Assembly: GCA_019416285.1 (NCBI GenBank)
Contig: DXXM01000028.1
Span: forward strand, 1 to 47,102
DNA: 47,102 nucleotides
Origin: Bacteroidales bacterium
GTDB taxonomy: Bacteria; Bacteroidota; Bacteroidia; Bacteroidales; Muribaculaceae
Reading direction: 5' to 3'
In this document: positions 8,046 through 17,834 of the stretch, in pieces
Numbering within the stretch: position 1 is the stretch's first letter
Layout of the letters: the number at the start of each line of letters is the position of its first letter
The notes under the pieces: model-generated
The model's input: only the letters and a program-made list of their open reading frames with translations
Databases searched by the model: none
Told to the model about the DNA's origin: nothing
Translations under genes and position numbers: made by a program

Positions 8046-8711
8046 TCAGATTGTGCCACCGCGAGCCTTGATACGTTCATACCAGGCCTCGCGCTCTTTT
8101 TTCAGGTCGTATCCGCGCTTGGTGAGATAGTTGTTGATGCGGCCTTTGTATTTTCCGAATACCTCGTGCTTCTTGTTTGAGGTCTCGGCGTCGATGGCGA
8201 GTTCGCGGGCTTCGATGAGCCATGCCATAATCTGAGCCTTTTCCTCCTCGGTGAGAGTAGGAATCATGTCGAGATGTGAGTTGTAGGTCACCATGACGAC
8301 ACCGTAGGTCATGCCGTCTTTCACGGCCACAATCTGCTCGGGCGTGAGATAGAGCGAGAGGTCGGCGGGAAATTCGAAGTGGCAGCGGTAGAGGGCGGCG
8401 TCCTTCTCATTCTGCGCGGCCTGTATTGCCGCGTTTTTCGCATCGCCGGTGAGAGAGTCCTTGGCGGCTTTCACCTTCTGGTCGCGGACTGTGTAGATGT
8501 CGTTGAGCTTGAAGTAGCGGTTTGCTATGATGTTGGTCACATCCTTTGCCTTGGCTGCGTCGGAGATGCCGAGTTTGTCGACAATCTTCTGTGAGCGGTT
8601 GACGATTGACTCGACGTAGCCCGGGTCACGTCCCTCGCTGTTCAGCTCGACCGCTCCGGCGCCCATTGATAGCGCCGAGAGCAGAAGGCCGATGATGCAG
8701 GTTCTATACAT
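8046..8711 (-). CDS. DUF3826 secreted protein
   Basis: The 221-residue protein has a signal peptide (MYRTCIIGLLLSALSMGAGA). The mature part is predominantly helical and charged, with a heptad-like KVKAAKDSLTGDAKNAAIQA stretch around residue 80-100 and a conserved-looking HFEFPADLSLYLTPEQIVAVKDG segment, which I associate with the DUF3826 family. That family has no established function but recurs beside pectate lyases in Bacteroidetes polysaccharide loci. Here it lies 45 bp downstream of a PL1 lyase and upstream of a beta-helix protein, which fits an accessory role in pectin handling in the periplasm. The family label rests on recall, not on a profile search. Confidence 0.72.
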   Translation of the reverse strand: MYRTCIIGLLLSALSMGAGAVELNSEGRDPGYVESIVNRSQKIVDKLGISDAAKAKDVTNIIANRYFKLNDIYTVRDQKVKAAKDSLTGDAKNAAIQAAQNEKDAALYRCHFEFPADLSLYLTPEQIVAVKDGMTYGVVMVTYNSHLDMIPTLTEEEKAQIMAWLIEARELAIDAETSNKKHEVFGKYKGRINNYLTKRGYDLKKEREAWYERIKARGGTI

Positions 8712-8756
8712 TTTCGTGATCGGTTGAAATGATGATAGAGCGTTTTGTAGGTGGGA

Positions 8757-10493
8757 TTACATAAGTTTGCCCTTTGAGGCAAGAGTGTCGAAGTTATTGC
8801 GGAGGTCTGTCCAGTCGATGCGGAGCTTGGTGCTGATCCCGTTGATATACTTCTCGATGTTGGTATATCCGTCGCCGGTGCAGTCCTTGTTGGCGTCAGA
8901 GGGGTCTTTGGGGTCAAGACCGTTGGCGATTTCCCACTCGTCGGGCATACCGTCGCCGTCAGTGTCGACGCGGGGAGTGCCTTTGTATTCGGGATAGCCG
9001 CCCATCTGGAGGGGGTCCGTGATGATGCCTACCTTATAGGAATCTTTCGGGAGACGGCGGTATTTGAACGAACCGTCCTCTGCCTGGGATTTCTCTGCGA
9101 GACCGGAGGTGTCGCCGTGGTGCTTCTTGGCGAGCTTTTCGTCGTAGTAGGGGACACCGGTTCTCACTTCCTCGATGATGCGCTCGTCGATGATGTCGCG
9201 GGTGGGGATGGTGGCGCCGACATTTTTCAGGATGTAGTCGTAGGCGTCGTCAGCCGAGGTGATGCGGACGTAGGGCATCTCGAAAGGAGTGCGTGAGCGC
9301 ATGTAGTCGGTAAATTCGCCGGTGTTGGGGTCGGTTTCAATCTGTATGCCTCCTGCCCAGTTGTCGGCGGAAATCTCGGGATAACCCTCCATGATGTTGC
9401 CTTCGGCATAGACGCGGCCATAGACCTTGTGGTCGAGTTTGCTTCGTCCGGCTTCGGGCTTGAGGATGCGGTGGCCGATATTGCCGTCTTTGGGAGTGGC
9501 GGGACCTGGTTTATAGTAGTTGTTGATCATGTTGAACTTGGCTGTGTAGTCGCCGCCGTCGGATGAGCGGTGTACCCAGTTGTAGACAACATTGTTGACG
9601 AAGTTGAAGACGCCGTTCCAGCCGATTGACGGGTTGCGGCCCGAGTTGCTTGCCCAGAGGTTGCGGGCGAACATACAGTTTTCGCCGCCGAGTGTCGAGC
9701 CGAAGGCGTGGTTGTAGGTGTCGAGCGCTTTGGCAGAGATGGTGTTCTGGATGGTCACGTTGACTGTGGGGAGCTTGAGCTCGGTAGTCTTGTACTGACC
9801 CTCGCTCGGGTCGTACATGTGGCGGTAGAACGAGATGTTTTCGTCAAGACCCCATTCGGCGGAGCAGTGGTCAATCATGATGTTGCCGACAGGGTTGCCG
9901 CCGAAAGAATCCTCGCGGTTGTGGACGCGGGTGTCTCCGCGGCGGAAACGCATGTGGCGCACGATGACGTCGTGAGTATCGACCTGGAATGACTCACCGG
10001 CTATGCAGATGCCGTCGCCTGGTGCTGTCTGACCTGCGATGGTGACATAGGGGGCGCGGACATAGAGGGGGGTCTTGAGGTTGATGACACCGGCCACATT
10101 GAACACGATGATACGGGCACCGCCTGTCTCGCAAGCCTCGCGGAATGAACCGGGACCACTGTCGTTGAGGTTGGTGACAGTGATTACTTTACCTCCGCGG
10201 CCGCCGGGAGTGTACATGCCGCCTCCCTCGGCTCCGGGAAATGCGGGAATAGGAGCTTTAAGAAGGTCATCGGGACGCGAAGCCCAGGGTACATACGGAC
10301 GGCCCTCGCGCGCTTCTTTCTCGACGATGGGAAGAGCCACTTTCCATGCGGAATCAGCGTGTTCGCGCGCGGATGTAATCATTTTCTGGTAGTAATCTTT
10401 TGCTTCAGGTGAAAGCTGGGGATACTGGGCCATCATCGTCGCGGGAACCGACATCATGGCTGCCGCAGCCAACAGTGTTATTTTACGATTCAT
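8757..10493 (-). CDS. Secreted pectate lyase, polysaccharide lyase family 1 (locus copy)
   Basis: The 578-residue protein is the second family-1 lyase of the window. It has a signal peptide (MNRKITLLAAAAMMSVPATMMAQ), then FPGAEGGGMYTPGGRGGKV, RHMRFRRGDTRVH, IDHCSAEWGLDEN (calcium-site region) and GRNPSIGW, where the arginine corresponds in position to the R-x-P motif of the family. The C-terminus carries the acidic loop DTDGDGMPDEW and a second DANKDCTGDGYTN loop, like paired calcium-binding dockerin or thrombospondin type-3 units. It is longer and more canonical than the paralogue at 80-1702. It follows the susD gene but is separated from it by a strong terminator (10605-10653), so it either depends on read-through or has its own promoter. 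It is predicted to make unsaturated oligogalacturonides for SusCD import. Confidence 0.88.
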   Translation of the reverse strand: MNRKITLLAAAAMMSVPATMMAQYPQLSPEAKDYYQKMITSAREHADSAWKVALPIVEKEAREGRPYVPWASRPDDLLKAPIPAFPGAEGGGMYTPGGRGGKVITVTNLNDSGPGSFREACETGGARIIVFNVAGVINLKTPLYVRAPYVTIAGQTAPGDGICIAGESFQVDTHDVIVRHMRFRRGDTRVHNREDSFGGNPVGNIMIDHCSAEWGLDENISFYRHMYDPSEGQYKTTELKLPTVNVTIQNTISAKALDTYNHAFGSTLGGENCMFARNLWASNSGRNPSIGWNGVFNFVNNVVYNWVHRSSDGGDYTAKFNMINNYYKPGPATPKDGNIGHRILKPEAGRSKLDHKVYGRVYAEGNIMEGYPEISADNWAGGIQIETDPNTGEFTDYMRSRTPFEMPYVRITSADDAYDYILKNVGATIPTRDIIDERIIEEVRTGVPYYDEKLAKKHHGDTSGLAEKSQAEDGSFKYRRLPKDSYKVGIITDPLQMGGYPEYKGTPRVDTDGDGMPDEWEIANGLDPKDPSDANKDCTGDGYTNIEKYINGISTKLRIDWTDLRNNFDTLASKGKLM

Positions 10494-10604
10494 TGTTCTG
10501 GAAAATTTAAACAGTTTGAATGGTGATGAATCAGAGTTTAACCTAACGGTTATTGGATTGGTTTTATCAGTGATGGTTTAACGTGTCGGTTTCTGAAAAG
10601 TTGT

Positions 10605-10653
10605 TAAAAAATCGTGGGGAATACGGTGGAAACCACCATTCGTTCCCCACGAT
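10605..10653 (-). terminator. Rho-independent terminator after susD
   Basis: ATCGTGGGGAA pairs with TTCCCCACGAT across 10611-10653, and GGTGG/CCACC forms an inner stem. On the minus strand the hairpin is followed directly by a run of six T. It lies between susD and the pectate lyase and probably partly separates the import genes from the enzyme genes. Confidence 0.8.
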
Positions 10654-10674
10654 AATATGTTCAGATTTCAGTGA

Positions 10675-12876
10675 TTAATTTCCGGCAGGTGCTGCAAGCG
10701 GGTCGAATGTGCCCTGAGCTCCGCCGTTGGCCACGTTGCTCCAGCCGATGGTCTGTTCGATTGTCGGGTTGGCTGTCATAGCACCGTAAGAGAGACCGGG
10801 GAAGTAGTAGTTGGGACGGAAGTCGATGTATAGCTGCTGATGGTCTGAATTGTAGCTGTCGCCCTTCTTGGTCTTGCGCTCAAGATATTTGCCATACCAC
10901 TCGGCGAGAGTGGCGAGCTGGGGCTCAAGCTCGTTGCGGTAGTCGATGGCCGCGCAGCGCTCCACGTCCTTGAGGGGGTCGGGGTTTGAACCGTCGCTGC
11001 CCCACTTGTCACCGCCGAGACCACCGTTGTATTTGCTCTGAACACAGAATTCCATGTTCTCACGACGGGTCCCGTTGAGAGGCTCGAAGCCGAGATAAGC
11101 GCAGGTGTTGCCACCCCAGCCGGTGAGCTTCCATGTGGCAGGTGCTCCGGCTACTGTGCCCTGACCGCCGTCGAAGAGCATCCAGCGGCGGAGGTCATCG
11201 AAGCGCTTGCCTTCGTAGGCGAACTCAATCTGACGCTCGTAGAGGATAGCTGCCATACATGCTGCTTCGTCAGCCGAGAGATTGGCCTGGAGACCGCAGT
11301 CGCCGGTATAGCCTACGCGTGTGCGGACTTTCTTGAGCTGGTCGACAGCAACATCTGGATGTCCTGCCTGACATGCTGCCTCGGCGAAGTTGAGCACAAC
11401 TTCAGTGTAACGCATCTCGATGTTGGGAGCTGCGGAGAATCTGAAGCCGTTGCCCTGTGAGAATACATAGCGATAGGCTCCTGATACATGGAGGTCATCA
11501 GTGCGCTTGCGGACATACATGCCTTTGGCATTGTCGAGGAGACCGTCGGGACCGTAGGTGTCGCCGCTCTCAATGTTGTTGCGGTCCTCAGCCTTGGTGT
11601 ACCATACATAGTTCCAGAGCTGGTAATTTACACCTTCGTAGGGGTAGTGTCTCTCTGCGTTCACGGCGTCACCTTCGAAGGCCCAGCATACACCGGGGAA
11701 CGCGAATGTGCGGTAGAAACGCGGGTCGCGGTCAAGGAAGGGGAGCTCACGGTTGTAGGTGATGGACGAGGGATCGAGTACGGTATAAGAATTGTAGCTC
11801 GAGGGGCGCTTGCCATCCTTCATGGGGAAAAGGTCAATCATCGCTGCCGAGGGAGTCTTGCCGCCTCCGCCGAAGCTGTTGGAGGGACGGATGCCGCTCT
11901 CCCAACCATTGTTCTTGGAGTAGTCGGGTGTGCCGCCGGTTGCGATTGTATTGTGCTGGGCGAACCAGATGGCCTCGGGGTTGGCCTCGGATGCACCGTC
12001 GATAAACATCTTGGCCCAGTTGGAGGCATTGGTACCGGGATTTCCTTCGTAGGCGAGATAGTTGCCATACTGGTTGATGACGGGAATAGCCTGATTGAAG
12101 AAATTATAGGCATCCGTCCAGCGGCTCTTGTCGTTGGCGCGGTTGAAGAGAGGACTCGCATAGAGCACCATGATGCGGCCTTTGAGCGCGAGGGCTGTGG
12201 CCACTGTCGGACGACCATACTCATAGTTGTTGCGGCCTGCCACCTTGCCGTCGAGCAGGGTTATGGCAGTGTCAAGGTCCTTGAGGATGAAATCGTAGGT
12301 CTCCTTTGTGGTCGAGCGGGGTACCCCGGCCTGCGGGATGGGGTTGAGCACCTCAGTGATGAGGGGCAGACCGCCATACCACTTGAACATCAGATAGTAG
12401 CACCATGCGCGGAGGAAGTATGCCTGGCCGAGAAGCTCGGATTTTTCCTCTTCGGTGAGTGTGCTGCCGGTGACACCGTTGATGAAGTCGTTGATGTCGC
12501 GGATGCGGCCCCATGCTGAGTAACGGATCTTATCGGCCTGTCCCTGGAAGAAATCAAGGACTCCGTTGGTGTTTGACAGAGCTGTGAGCTCAATCTGCGG
12601 ATTCACGAAAGATCCGAAACCGCTGTACTCTTCTGTACTTTTTGCCATATCGTCAGCATCGCCCGAGCTGGGTGATGAGAAAGGCAGAGCACCGTTATAG
12701 GCATAAGGTAAAGCAAGCATGTAGAGGTCCTGAAGACGACCGTTGGCTCCCTCATAATAGTTGTAAGCCTCGGGAGTGGTTGAGTCAAAGTTCTTCATGT
12801 CCTTCATGAAATCATCGGAACATGATGAGAAAGCCAGACATGCAGCCGCGGTTATGATATATGATTTGAGTTTCAT
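10675..12876 (-). CDS. SusD/RagB-family outer-membrane glycan-binding lipoprotein
   Basis: The protein has 733 residues. The lipoprotein signal peptide has its cysteine in AACLAFSSCSDDF. SusD features are the N-terminal helical part with GQAYFLRAWCYYLMFKWYGGLPL, the TPR-like helices (YGRPTVATALALKGRIMVLYA) and the C-terminal RagB part with MRYTEVVLNFAEAA and YERQIEFAYEGKRFDDLRRW. It is longer than most SusD proteins, which run to about 500-650 residues. It would sit as the lid on the SusC channel and capture oligosaccharides. It starts 12 bp after the SusC stop, so the two are co-transcribed. Neighbouring pectate lyases suggest a pectic ligand. The fold assignment is secure; the ligand is inferred. 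Confidence 0.93.
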   Translation of the reverse strand: MKLKSYIITAAACLAFSSCSDDFMKDMKNFDSTTPEAYNYYEGANGRLQDLYMLALPYAYNGALPFSSPSSGDADDMAKSTEEYSGFGSFVNPQIELTALSNTNGVLDFFQGQADKIRYSAWGRIRDINDFINGVTGSTLTEEEKSELLGQAYFLRAWCYYLMFKWYGGLPLITEVLNPIPQAGVPRSTTKETYDFILKDLDTAITLLDGKVAGRNNYEYGRPTVATALALKGRIMVLYASPLFNRANDKSRWTDAYNFFNQAIPVINQYGNYLAYEGNPGTNASNWAKMFIDGASEANPEAIWFAQHNTIATGGTPDYSKNNGWESGIRPSNSFGGGGKTPSAAMIDLFPMKDGKRPSSYNSYTVLDPSSITYNRELPFLDRDPRFYRTFAFPGVCWAFEGDAVNAERHYPYEGVNYQLWNYVWYTKAEDRNNIESGDTYGPDGLLDNAKGMYVRKRTDDLHVSGAYRYVFSQGNGFRFSAAPNIEMRYTEVVLNFAEAACQAGHPDVAVDQLKKVRTRVGYTGDCGLQANLSADEAACMAAILYERQIEFAYEGKRFDDLRRWMLFDGGQGTVAGAPATWKLTGWGGNTCAYLGFEPLNGTRRENMEFCVQSKYNGGLGGDKWGSDGSNPDPLKDVERCAAIDYRNELEPQLATLAEWYGKYLERKTKKGDSYNSDHQQLYIDFRPNYYFPGLSYGAMTANPTIEQTIGWSNVANGGAQGTFDPLAAPAGN

Positions 12877-12888
12877 CTTGAATAGATA

Positions 12889-15800
12889 TTAGAATGAGAG
12901 GTTAACACCGACTGTGAATTTGCGGAGGTTGGGATAGTTGCCATATACGCCGGCCATCGGGCTCATGAACTTGTCGGGGTAAGGATTGTAGAAGTTCAGG
13001 AGGTTCTGTCCGGTCACGTTGATACGGGCTGAGTTGATGCCGATGCCCTTGATCCAGCTGGAGGGAATCGAGTAGGCGAGTGTGAGACGGGTGAGACGCA
13101 CACTTGCCGAGCTGATGCGCCAGAAAGTGGATGCGGTGCTGTTTATGCTCCAGTTGGGGTTGGGAAGTGAGGCATCGTGATTTGCTTTCATGAGAAGGTT
13201 TCCACCCTCGTCATAGATGTCCTCGTAGACATAAACATCGTCAGGATTCCAGAAGGCCGGCATGTTGATGTACTGCATGTCGTTGACACTGGTCGAAATC
13301 GCCTTGCTGGGCACGGTGGTGTAGCCACCCCACTGGGCGCTGAGCTGAGCGGTGAGCGAGAAGTTTTTGTAGTTGGCACCGAGGTTGAATGTCATGCCGT
13401 AGGGATTGGCACGGTTGGAGAGCTGAACTTGGTCATTGTCCTTGTCGACAACACCGTCGGGGGCAGCGTAGGTGCCGTCGGGAAGCTGAGGTCCGCGGAC
13501 ATCTTTGAAGATGAGCATACCGGGACGAACCTGATCTTTGTTCATTCCCATGTAGGAAGTGATGTTATACTTGGCGAAGTATTCGTCGATTTCCTGGAAG
13601 CTGCGGAACATGCCGAGACACTGCATGCCCCATGTGCCCATATCGGAGCGGTGGCCCTTGGTAATCTGACGGTAGAGGTACTCTGTTTCCCAGGGCATGA
13701 GGAGCACTTTGTTGTCTGACAGACCTGTGTTGAGACCGACACGGTAGCTGAAGTCCTTGCCGATGTTGCCTCGCCAGTTCACAGAGAGTTCGGCACCGTA
13801 CTGATCCATCTTGCCGTAGTTCATCGGAGCGGATTTAATACCGACGAGACCGGGGACGCCTGAACCTGAAGTGAAGGGCATAAGCATTTCACGATCCCAG
13901 GTATAGTAACCGTCGATACCGATGTTGAGGCGGCTGTGGAGGAGGTTCATGTCGATACCGGCATTGAACTTGGAGCTCTTATCCCAGTGGGCGTTGCGGT
14001 TAACGGAGGATTTGTCGTTCATCTTGATATTTGAGCCGGCCTGGATAGTGTTGCCGAAACCGAATACCGGACCTTTATCGAGGTCGGTGCCGTAGGTCTG
14101 CATCCACTGCCATGCGGTGGTGTTGTCACGACCGGTAAGACCGAAAGATGCACGGAGCTTGAGGAAGTCGATCCAGTTGACAGCGTTGCGGAACCAGTCC
14201 TCTTCGGAGATTACCCAGCCTGCCGATACAGAGGGGAACTTGCCCCAGTAGTTTTCGGGCGCGAACTTGGTCGAAGAGTCGATACGGAGAAGGAATTCAA
14301 GGAGGTAACGGTTGTTGTAGGCGTAGTTGGCGCGGAAAATGTAGGAGAGTGAACCAGCCTCTGCGCGTGTGAACACTGTGGTGGCCTTACTCTTCTCGCT
14401 TACAGAGTTTGACTGGCCGGTTGTGAAGGGATAGGGATATGTCACCATGCCCTCAAGATATTCGCTCTCGAATTCTGATTTCTCTATACCGAAGAGGGCG
14501 TTGATGGAGTGATTGTTGAACTCACGGTTATATGAAAGTGTGAAGTTCATCTGGTAGCTGTCAGTGCGGTCCATCGTGCGGCTGAGGTAGCCGCCTTCCT
14601 GACCGTTGGGAACGGGGATACCGCCGTTGGCAAGAACGAAGTTGGTGGCGTTCATGAGCGCGTTATAGGAATCCTCCTCGCCGGCGATGGGTGTGTAGAG
14701 GTGATTGCCGGAACCGGAACGCACGTTCATCATATAAAGGTTGTATTGCGAGCCGTACTGATTGGTCTTGGAGTTACCGATGTTCTTCGAGTAATTGAAG
14801 CGAGCCTTGAGACCCTGGAGGGGTGAGAAGAAACCGAAATCAAGTTCGAGACCGGTGTTGATCTGGAAATTGGAATTCTTGTTGCGGTTGTAGTCACCGG
14901 TATTCTGAAGAACGGAATGGTTGTAGTTCTGATTCTGGTTCACCTGTGAGTTGGTGGGACCGTATGTGGCTACTGGGAGACCGTTGACAAATTCAGGAAT
15001 ATAGCGGGGATGAGTTAGGAGAAGGTTATAGGCCTTTTCGTCGCTTGAACCGCCTACTTTCACGAGGGGTTTGTTCTTGTCGCCGTAGTCACCGGAAATC
15101 TGAAGAGATGCCTTTACCCATTTTTTGAGGGTTACGTCGACACCTGCGCGGTAGTTCCAGCGGTTGTAGTCGAGACGACCGAGATTACCGTCCTGATCGA
15201 AGTAACCGATGTTGGCATAGTAGTTGGCCTTCTCGGTAGCGCCGCTGATACCTACACTGTGTTTCATAGTGAAACCGGTTTTCCAGTTCTCGTCAAGAAG
15301 ATTGTAGTCGAGACCGCGCATGGCGTTGAGCTCGTCTGCCTGGAAGAGAGCAGTGCGGTGGTTGAGGGTGGTATTGGTGGGATCGGCTGCAGCCATGGCA
15401 TTGTATAGACGGCCATAGTTGTAGGCACTGAGCATTTTGGGATTGCTGACGGCATCGGTAAAACCGAAGGTGCCGCTATAGCTGATGACAGGTTCGCCGA
15501 GCTTACCTTTCTTGGTGGTCACGAGGATAACACCGTTGGCCGCACGGGAACCGTAGACGGCTGCCGATGCGTCCTTGAGGACGGTGATGCTCTCCACGTC
15601 GTTGGGGTCGAGATTGTTGAAGGCTTCGGCACCGGGATTGGTGGTGATGTTGCCGACCTTTACGTCATTGTTGTAGACCACTCCGTCGATTACGAAGAGC
15701 GGCTGCTGAACCTGTGAGCCGACGTCGCCGATGCTGCGGACACCACGGACATACATTGAAGCGGGGTCGCCGGGCTGACCGTCGCCGCCTACTACGCTAA

Positions 15801-16242
15801 GACCATTTACAAGACCGCTGAGTGACGAAGCGAGGTTGCCGTCTGCGAGGTCCTTGATGTCGTCCATAGGCACGGTGGAGATAGCGCCGGTGAGATGGGC
15901 TTTCTTCTGTGTGCCGTAACCGACGACAACGACTTCGTCAAGAGTCTGACTGTCCTCCTGAAGAACGATGTCCTTGATTTTGAAATCGGTGATGACCATG
16001 GGAAGATAGCCGATGTAGGATACCTCCACTCTGCCACCCTGGGGGACTTTGATGGAGAAATTACCGTCAATGTCGGTGATGGTGACAATATCGGTGTCAA
16101 GTACACGGACTGTGGCGCCGATCAGTGGCTCGGCCTGTGCGTCGGTGACTGTGGCCTGATAGAGAATATCCTGCGCGAACACGGGGAAGGCCATCAGAAG
16201 CGCAAATAGGACGAGGCTTATTTTTGCTATACTGTGTTTCAT
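12889..16242 (-). CDS. SusC/RagA-family TonB-dependent transporter
   Basis: The 1117-residue protein has a signal peptide (MKHSIAKISLVLFALLMAFP), then a carboxypeptidase-D-like regulatory domain (about 27-100, with PLIGATVRVLDT and ISYIGY-type ending), the SusC hallmark LDEVVVVGYGTQKK, the plug domain (VLKDASAAVYGSRAANGVILVTTKKG) and a long 22-strand-type barrel ending GVNLSF. It lacks the STN signalling domain seen in the other SusC here (21866-25120), so regulation through sigma/FecR is not expected. It is the outer-membrane channel for oligosaccharides delivered by the SusD 12 bp downstream. The 499-residue lipoprotein gene lies 21 bp upstream, an unusual order, since accessory lipoproteins usually follow SusD. 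Confidence 0.95.
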   Translation of the reverse strand: MKHSIAKISLVLFALLMAFPVFAQDILYQATVTDAQAEPLIGATVRVLDTDIVTITDIDGNFSIKVPQGGRVEVSYIGYLPMVITDFKIKDIVLQEDSQTLDEVVVVGYGTQKKAHLTGAISTVPMDDIKDLADGNLASSLSGLVNGLSVVGGDGQPGDPASMYVRGVRSIGDVGSQVQQPLFVIDGVVYNNDVKVGNITTNPGAEAFNNLDPNDVESITVLKDASAAVYGSRAANGVILVTTKKGKLGEPVISYSGTFGFTDAVSNPKMLSAYNYGRLYNAMAAADPTNTTLNHRTALFQADELNAMRGLDYNLLDENWKTGFTMKHSVGISGATEKANYYANIGYFDQDGNLGRLDYNRWNYRAGVDVTLKKWVKASLQISGDYGDKNKPLVKVGGSSDEKAYNLLLTHPRYIPEFVNGLPVATYGPTNSQVNQNQNYNHSVLQNTGDYNRNKNSNFQINTGLELDFGFFSPLQGLKARFNYSKNIGNSKTNQYGSQYNLYMMNVRSGSGNHLYTPIAGEEDSYNALMNATNFVLANGGIPVPNGQEGGYLSRTMDRTDSYQMNFTLSYNREFNNHSINALFGIEKSEFESEYLEGMVTYPYPFTTGQSNSVSEKSKATTVFTRAEAGSLSYIFRANYAYNNRYLLEFLLRIDSSTKFAPENYWGKFPSVSAGWVISEEDWFRNAVNWIDFLKLRASFGLTGRDNTTAWQWMQTYGTDLDKGPVFGFGNTIQAGSNIKMNDKSSVNRNAHWDKSSKFNAGIDMNLLHSRLNIGIDGYYTWDREMLMPFTSGSGVPGLVGIKSAPMNYGKMDQYGAELSVNWRGNIGKDFSYRVGLNTGLSDNKVLLMPWETEYLYRQITKGHRSDMGTWGMQCLGMFRSFQEIDEYFAKYNITSYMGMNKDQVRPGMLIFKDVRGPQLPDGTYAAPDGVVDKDNDQVQLSNRANPYGMTFNLGANYKNFSLTAQLSAQWGGYTTVPSKAISTSVNDMQYINMPAFWNPDDVYVYEDIYDEGGNLLMKANHDASLPNPNWSINSTASTFWRISSASVRLTRLTLAYSIPSSWIKGIGINSARINVTGQNLLNFYNPYPDKFMSPMAGVYGNYPNLRKFTVGVNLSF

Positions 16243-16263
16243 TTGTTTTTTGATTTAAGGTGT

Positions 16264-17763
16264 TTATTCAAACCAACGGGGATCGCCAATCTTTTTCTCG
16301 ACGCAGAGTGGTGCCTGGGGACGGAAGTTGACGCTGGCTTTGGGATTGTCAATGTCGAGATCATTGGCAGTCGGACCTACGAAGTCCGGGTCAAGCTCGG
16401 TGGAAATCTTGAGGACGTTGCTGTGGATTTTCGCTTCAGTACCTGCAAGCCAGGAAACGTTGTCGTCGGGGTTGGCAATATAGGAAGTGCCGGAGCGGAA
16501 GCAATACTGGTCCATGCGGTTGATATCGTAGAAAATCACACCCTCGATGGTGAGAGTCAGCTTGGAATTGTCCATGTTGTTGGCAAACTGCTGGGCAGGG
16601 AATGTCTTGTAGAATGTGACGTTTTTGAGTAAATGTTCGGTTGTGGCACCGGGTCCGAATACTCTTGTAGGATCCGTACGCGTTCCGTAGCGGATGAAGC
16701 GTGCCTTAACATTCGGGTCACCGTTATTGTAGAAGGTACTGTTGGAGACACTCATGGTTTTGATTACTGAAAGTGTGCTTCCCTCAAGACTGATTACCGC
16801 CTTGTCGTTCACTTTCTTGAGCTGGACGATACAATCGCTGATGCGCAGATTGTTGAGTGACCACATGGGTGCGTCAGCAGCCCAGTCACCGGTCCACACG
16901 ATACAGCTCGGGAGGTTGCGGATGTAGCATGATTCGATTGAAATCGGGTTCATGACAACGTAGCCGTCTTTTACGCTGGATGATAGGGCTTTGAATCCGA
17001 GAGCCTCGGTCGAAAGCGCTGGATTCGCGTCGGGACTGAGACGGATGAGGGTTGTGGTGGGAGCATCGCTCATATCGAAGTTGATGTAGCGCAGATTCAG
17101 ACCGCCCTGGGTGACAAACTCACCTTCGCCAGTGACTACGACAAGAGGACGGTTGTAGCGGTCGCCACGAATTGTGACATTCGCATACTTCATATCAGCT
17201 TTGGCTGTAAGCTGGTAGGTTTCGCCGGGAGTAAGCTCGAAAGCTATTTCGTCGGTAGAACCTGCCGGAATGTTTTCGGCAATGAATTGTGAAATTTCAA
17301 CGCCGACGGGGATAGCGGTGGCGGGAAGCATGGTGCTGTAAGCTATGACAGAGGGTTCGAGAGAGCCCTTGTTGTTGAGTTTCTCGTTGCCTAGAGTTCC
17401 GACACTAACCTCATACTTGGTGTCAATCTCGCGTTTGAACGAGAAGTGACAGCCGTCGATGACGCTGTCTTTCACCACTGCGATGGGATTTGTGGGATCA
17501 TTGACGATGCTGACGTTGGCAACGTAGCCGCCTGCGCCGTAAACAACGGGCCAGGATACATCAACACTTTGGGAACCGTCACCTGCCGTCTGGACCTTAA
17601 AGTTCTCCAGATCAAGCTTCGGAGCCTCCAACTGAGCATTGGTCACACCTGCTCCTGCGCTGAAACGCTCGTTGTCGTCTACGCCATCGGCGCATGAAGT
17701 CACGAGTCCCAGCATCATCGAGGCGTAGCAAATGCCACTGAGCCATTTGATTCTGTAGTTCAT
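16264..17763 (-). CDS. Surface lipoprotein with beta-helix region (DUF4957/DUF5123-like)
   Basis: The protein has 499 residues. A lipoprotein signal (MNYRIKWLSG to VTSC-ADG) is followed by a fibronectin-like domain at about 45-135 (VDVSWPVVYGAGGYVANVSI). A parallel beta-helix-like region at about 170-470 then has repeated strand/turn units (VTIRGDRYNRPLVVVTG, NLRISDCIVQLKKVND, SVSNSTFYNNGD). From memory this matches Bacteroidetes lipoproteins annotated DUF4957 or DUF5123, which occur in pectin loci as cell-surface binding proteins. It could bind pectic substrate or be a divergent lyase; no catalytic set is obvious. It sits between the isomerase-like gene and SusC, with a 21-bp gap to SusC. 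Confidence 0.7.
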   Translation of the reverse strand: MNYRIKWLSGICYASMMLGLVTSCADGVDDNERFSAGAGVTNAQLEAPKLDLENFKVQTAGDGSQSVDVSWPVVYGAGGYVANVSIVNDPTNPIAVVKDSVIDGCHFSFKREIDTKYEVSVGTLGNEKLNNKGSLEPSVIAYSTMLPATAIPVGVEISQFIAENIPAGSTDEIAFELTPGETYQLTAKADMKYANVTIRGDRYNRPLVVVTGEGEFVTQGGLNLRYINFDMSDAPTTTLIRLSPDANPALSTEALGFKALSSSVKDGYVVMNPISIESCYIRNLPSCIVWTGDWAADAPMWSLNNLRISDCIVQLKKVNDKAVISLEGSTLSVIKTMSVSNSTFYNNGDPNVKARFIRYGTRTDPTRVFGPGATTEHLLKNVTFYKTFPAQQFANNMDNSKLTLTIEGVIFYDINRMDQYCFRSGTSYIANPDDNVSWLAGTEAKIHSNVLKISTELDPDFVGPTANDLDIDNPKASVNFRPQAPLCVEKKIGDPRWFE

Positions 17764-17834
17764 GGTTCTTGATTGATAGTTAAATGGTTAAAATATGAAT
17801 TGATTTTATTTTGCAGTGTGTGGATATAAATCTC

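Noticed and set aside
11488..12519. 343-residue open frame antisense to susD
   Set aside because: It is fully covered by a clear SusD gene, with no start signal or domain.
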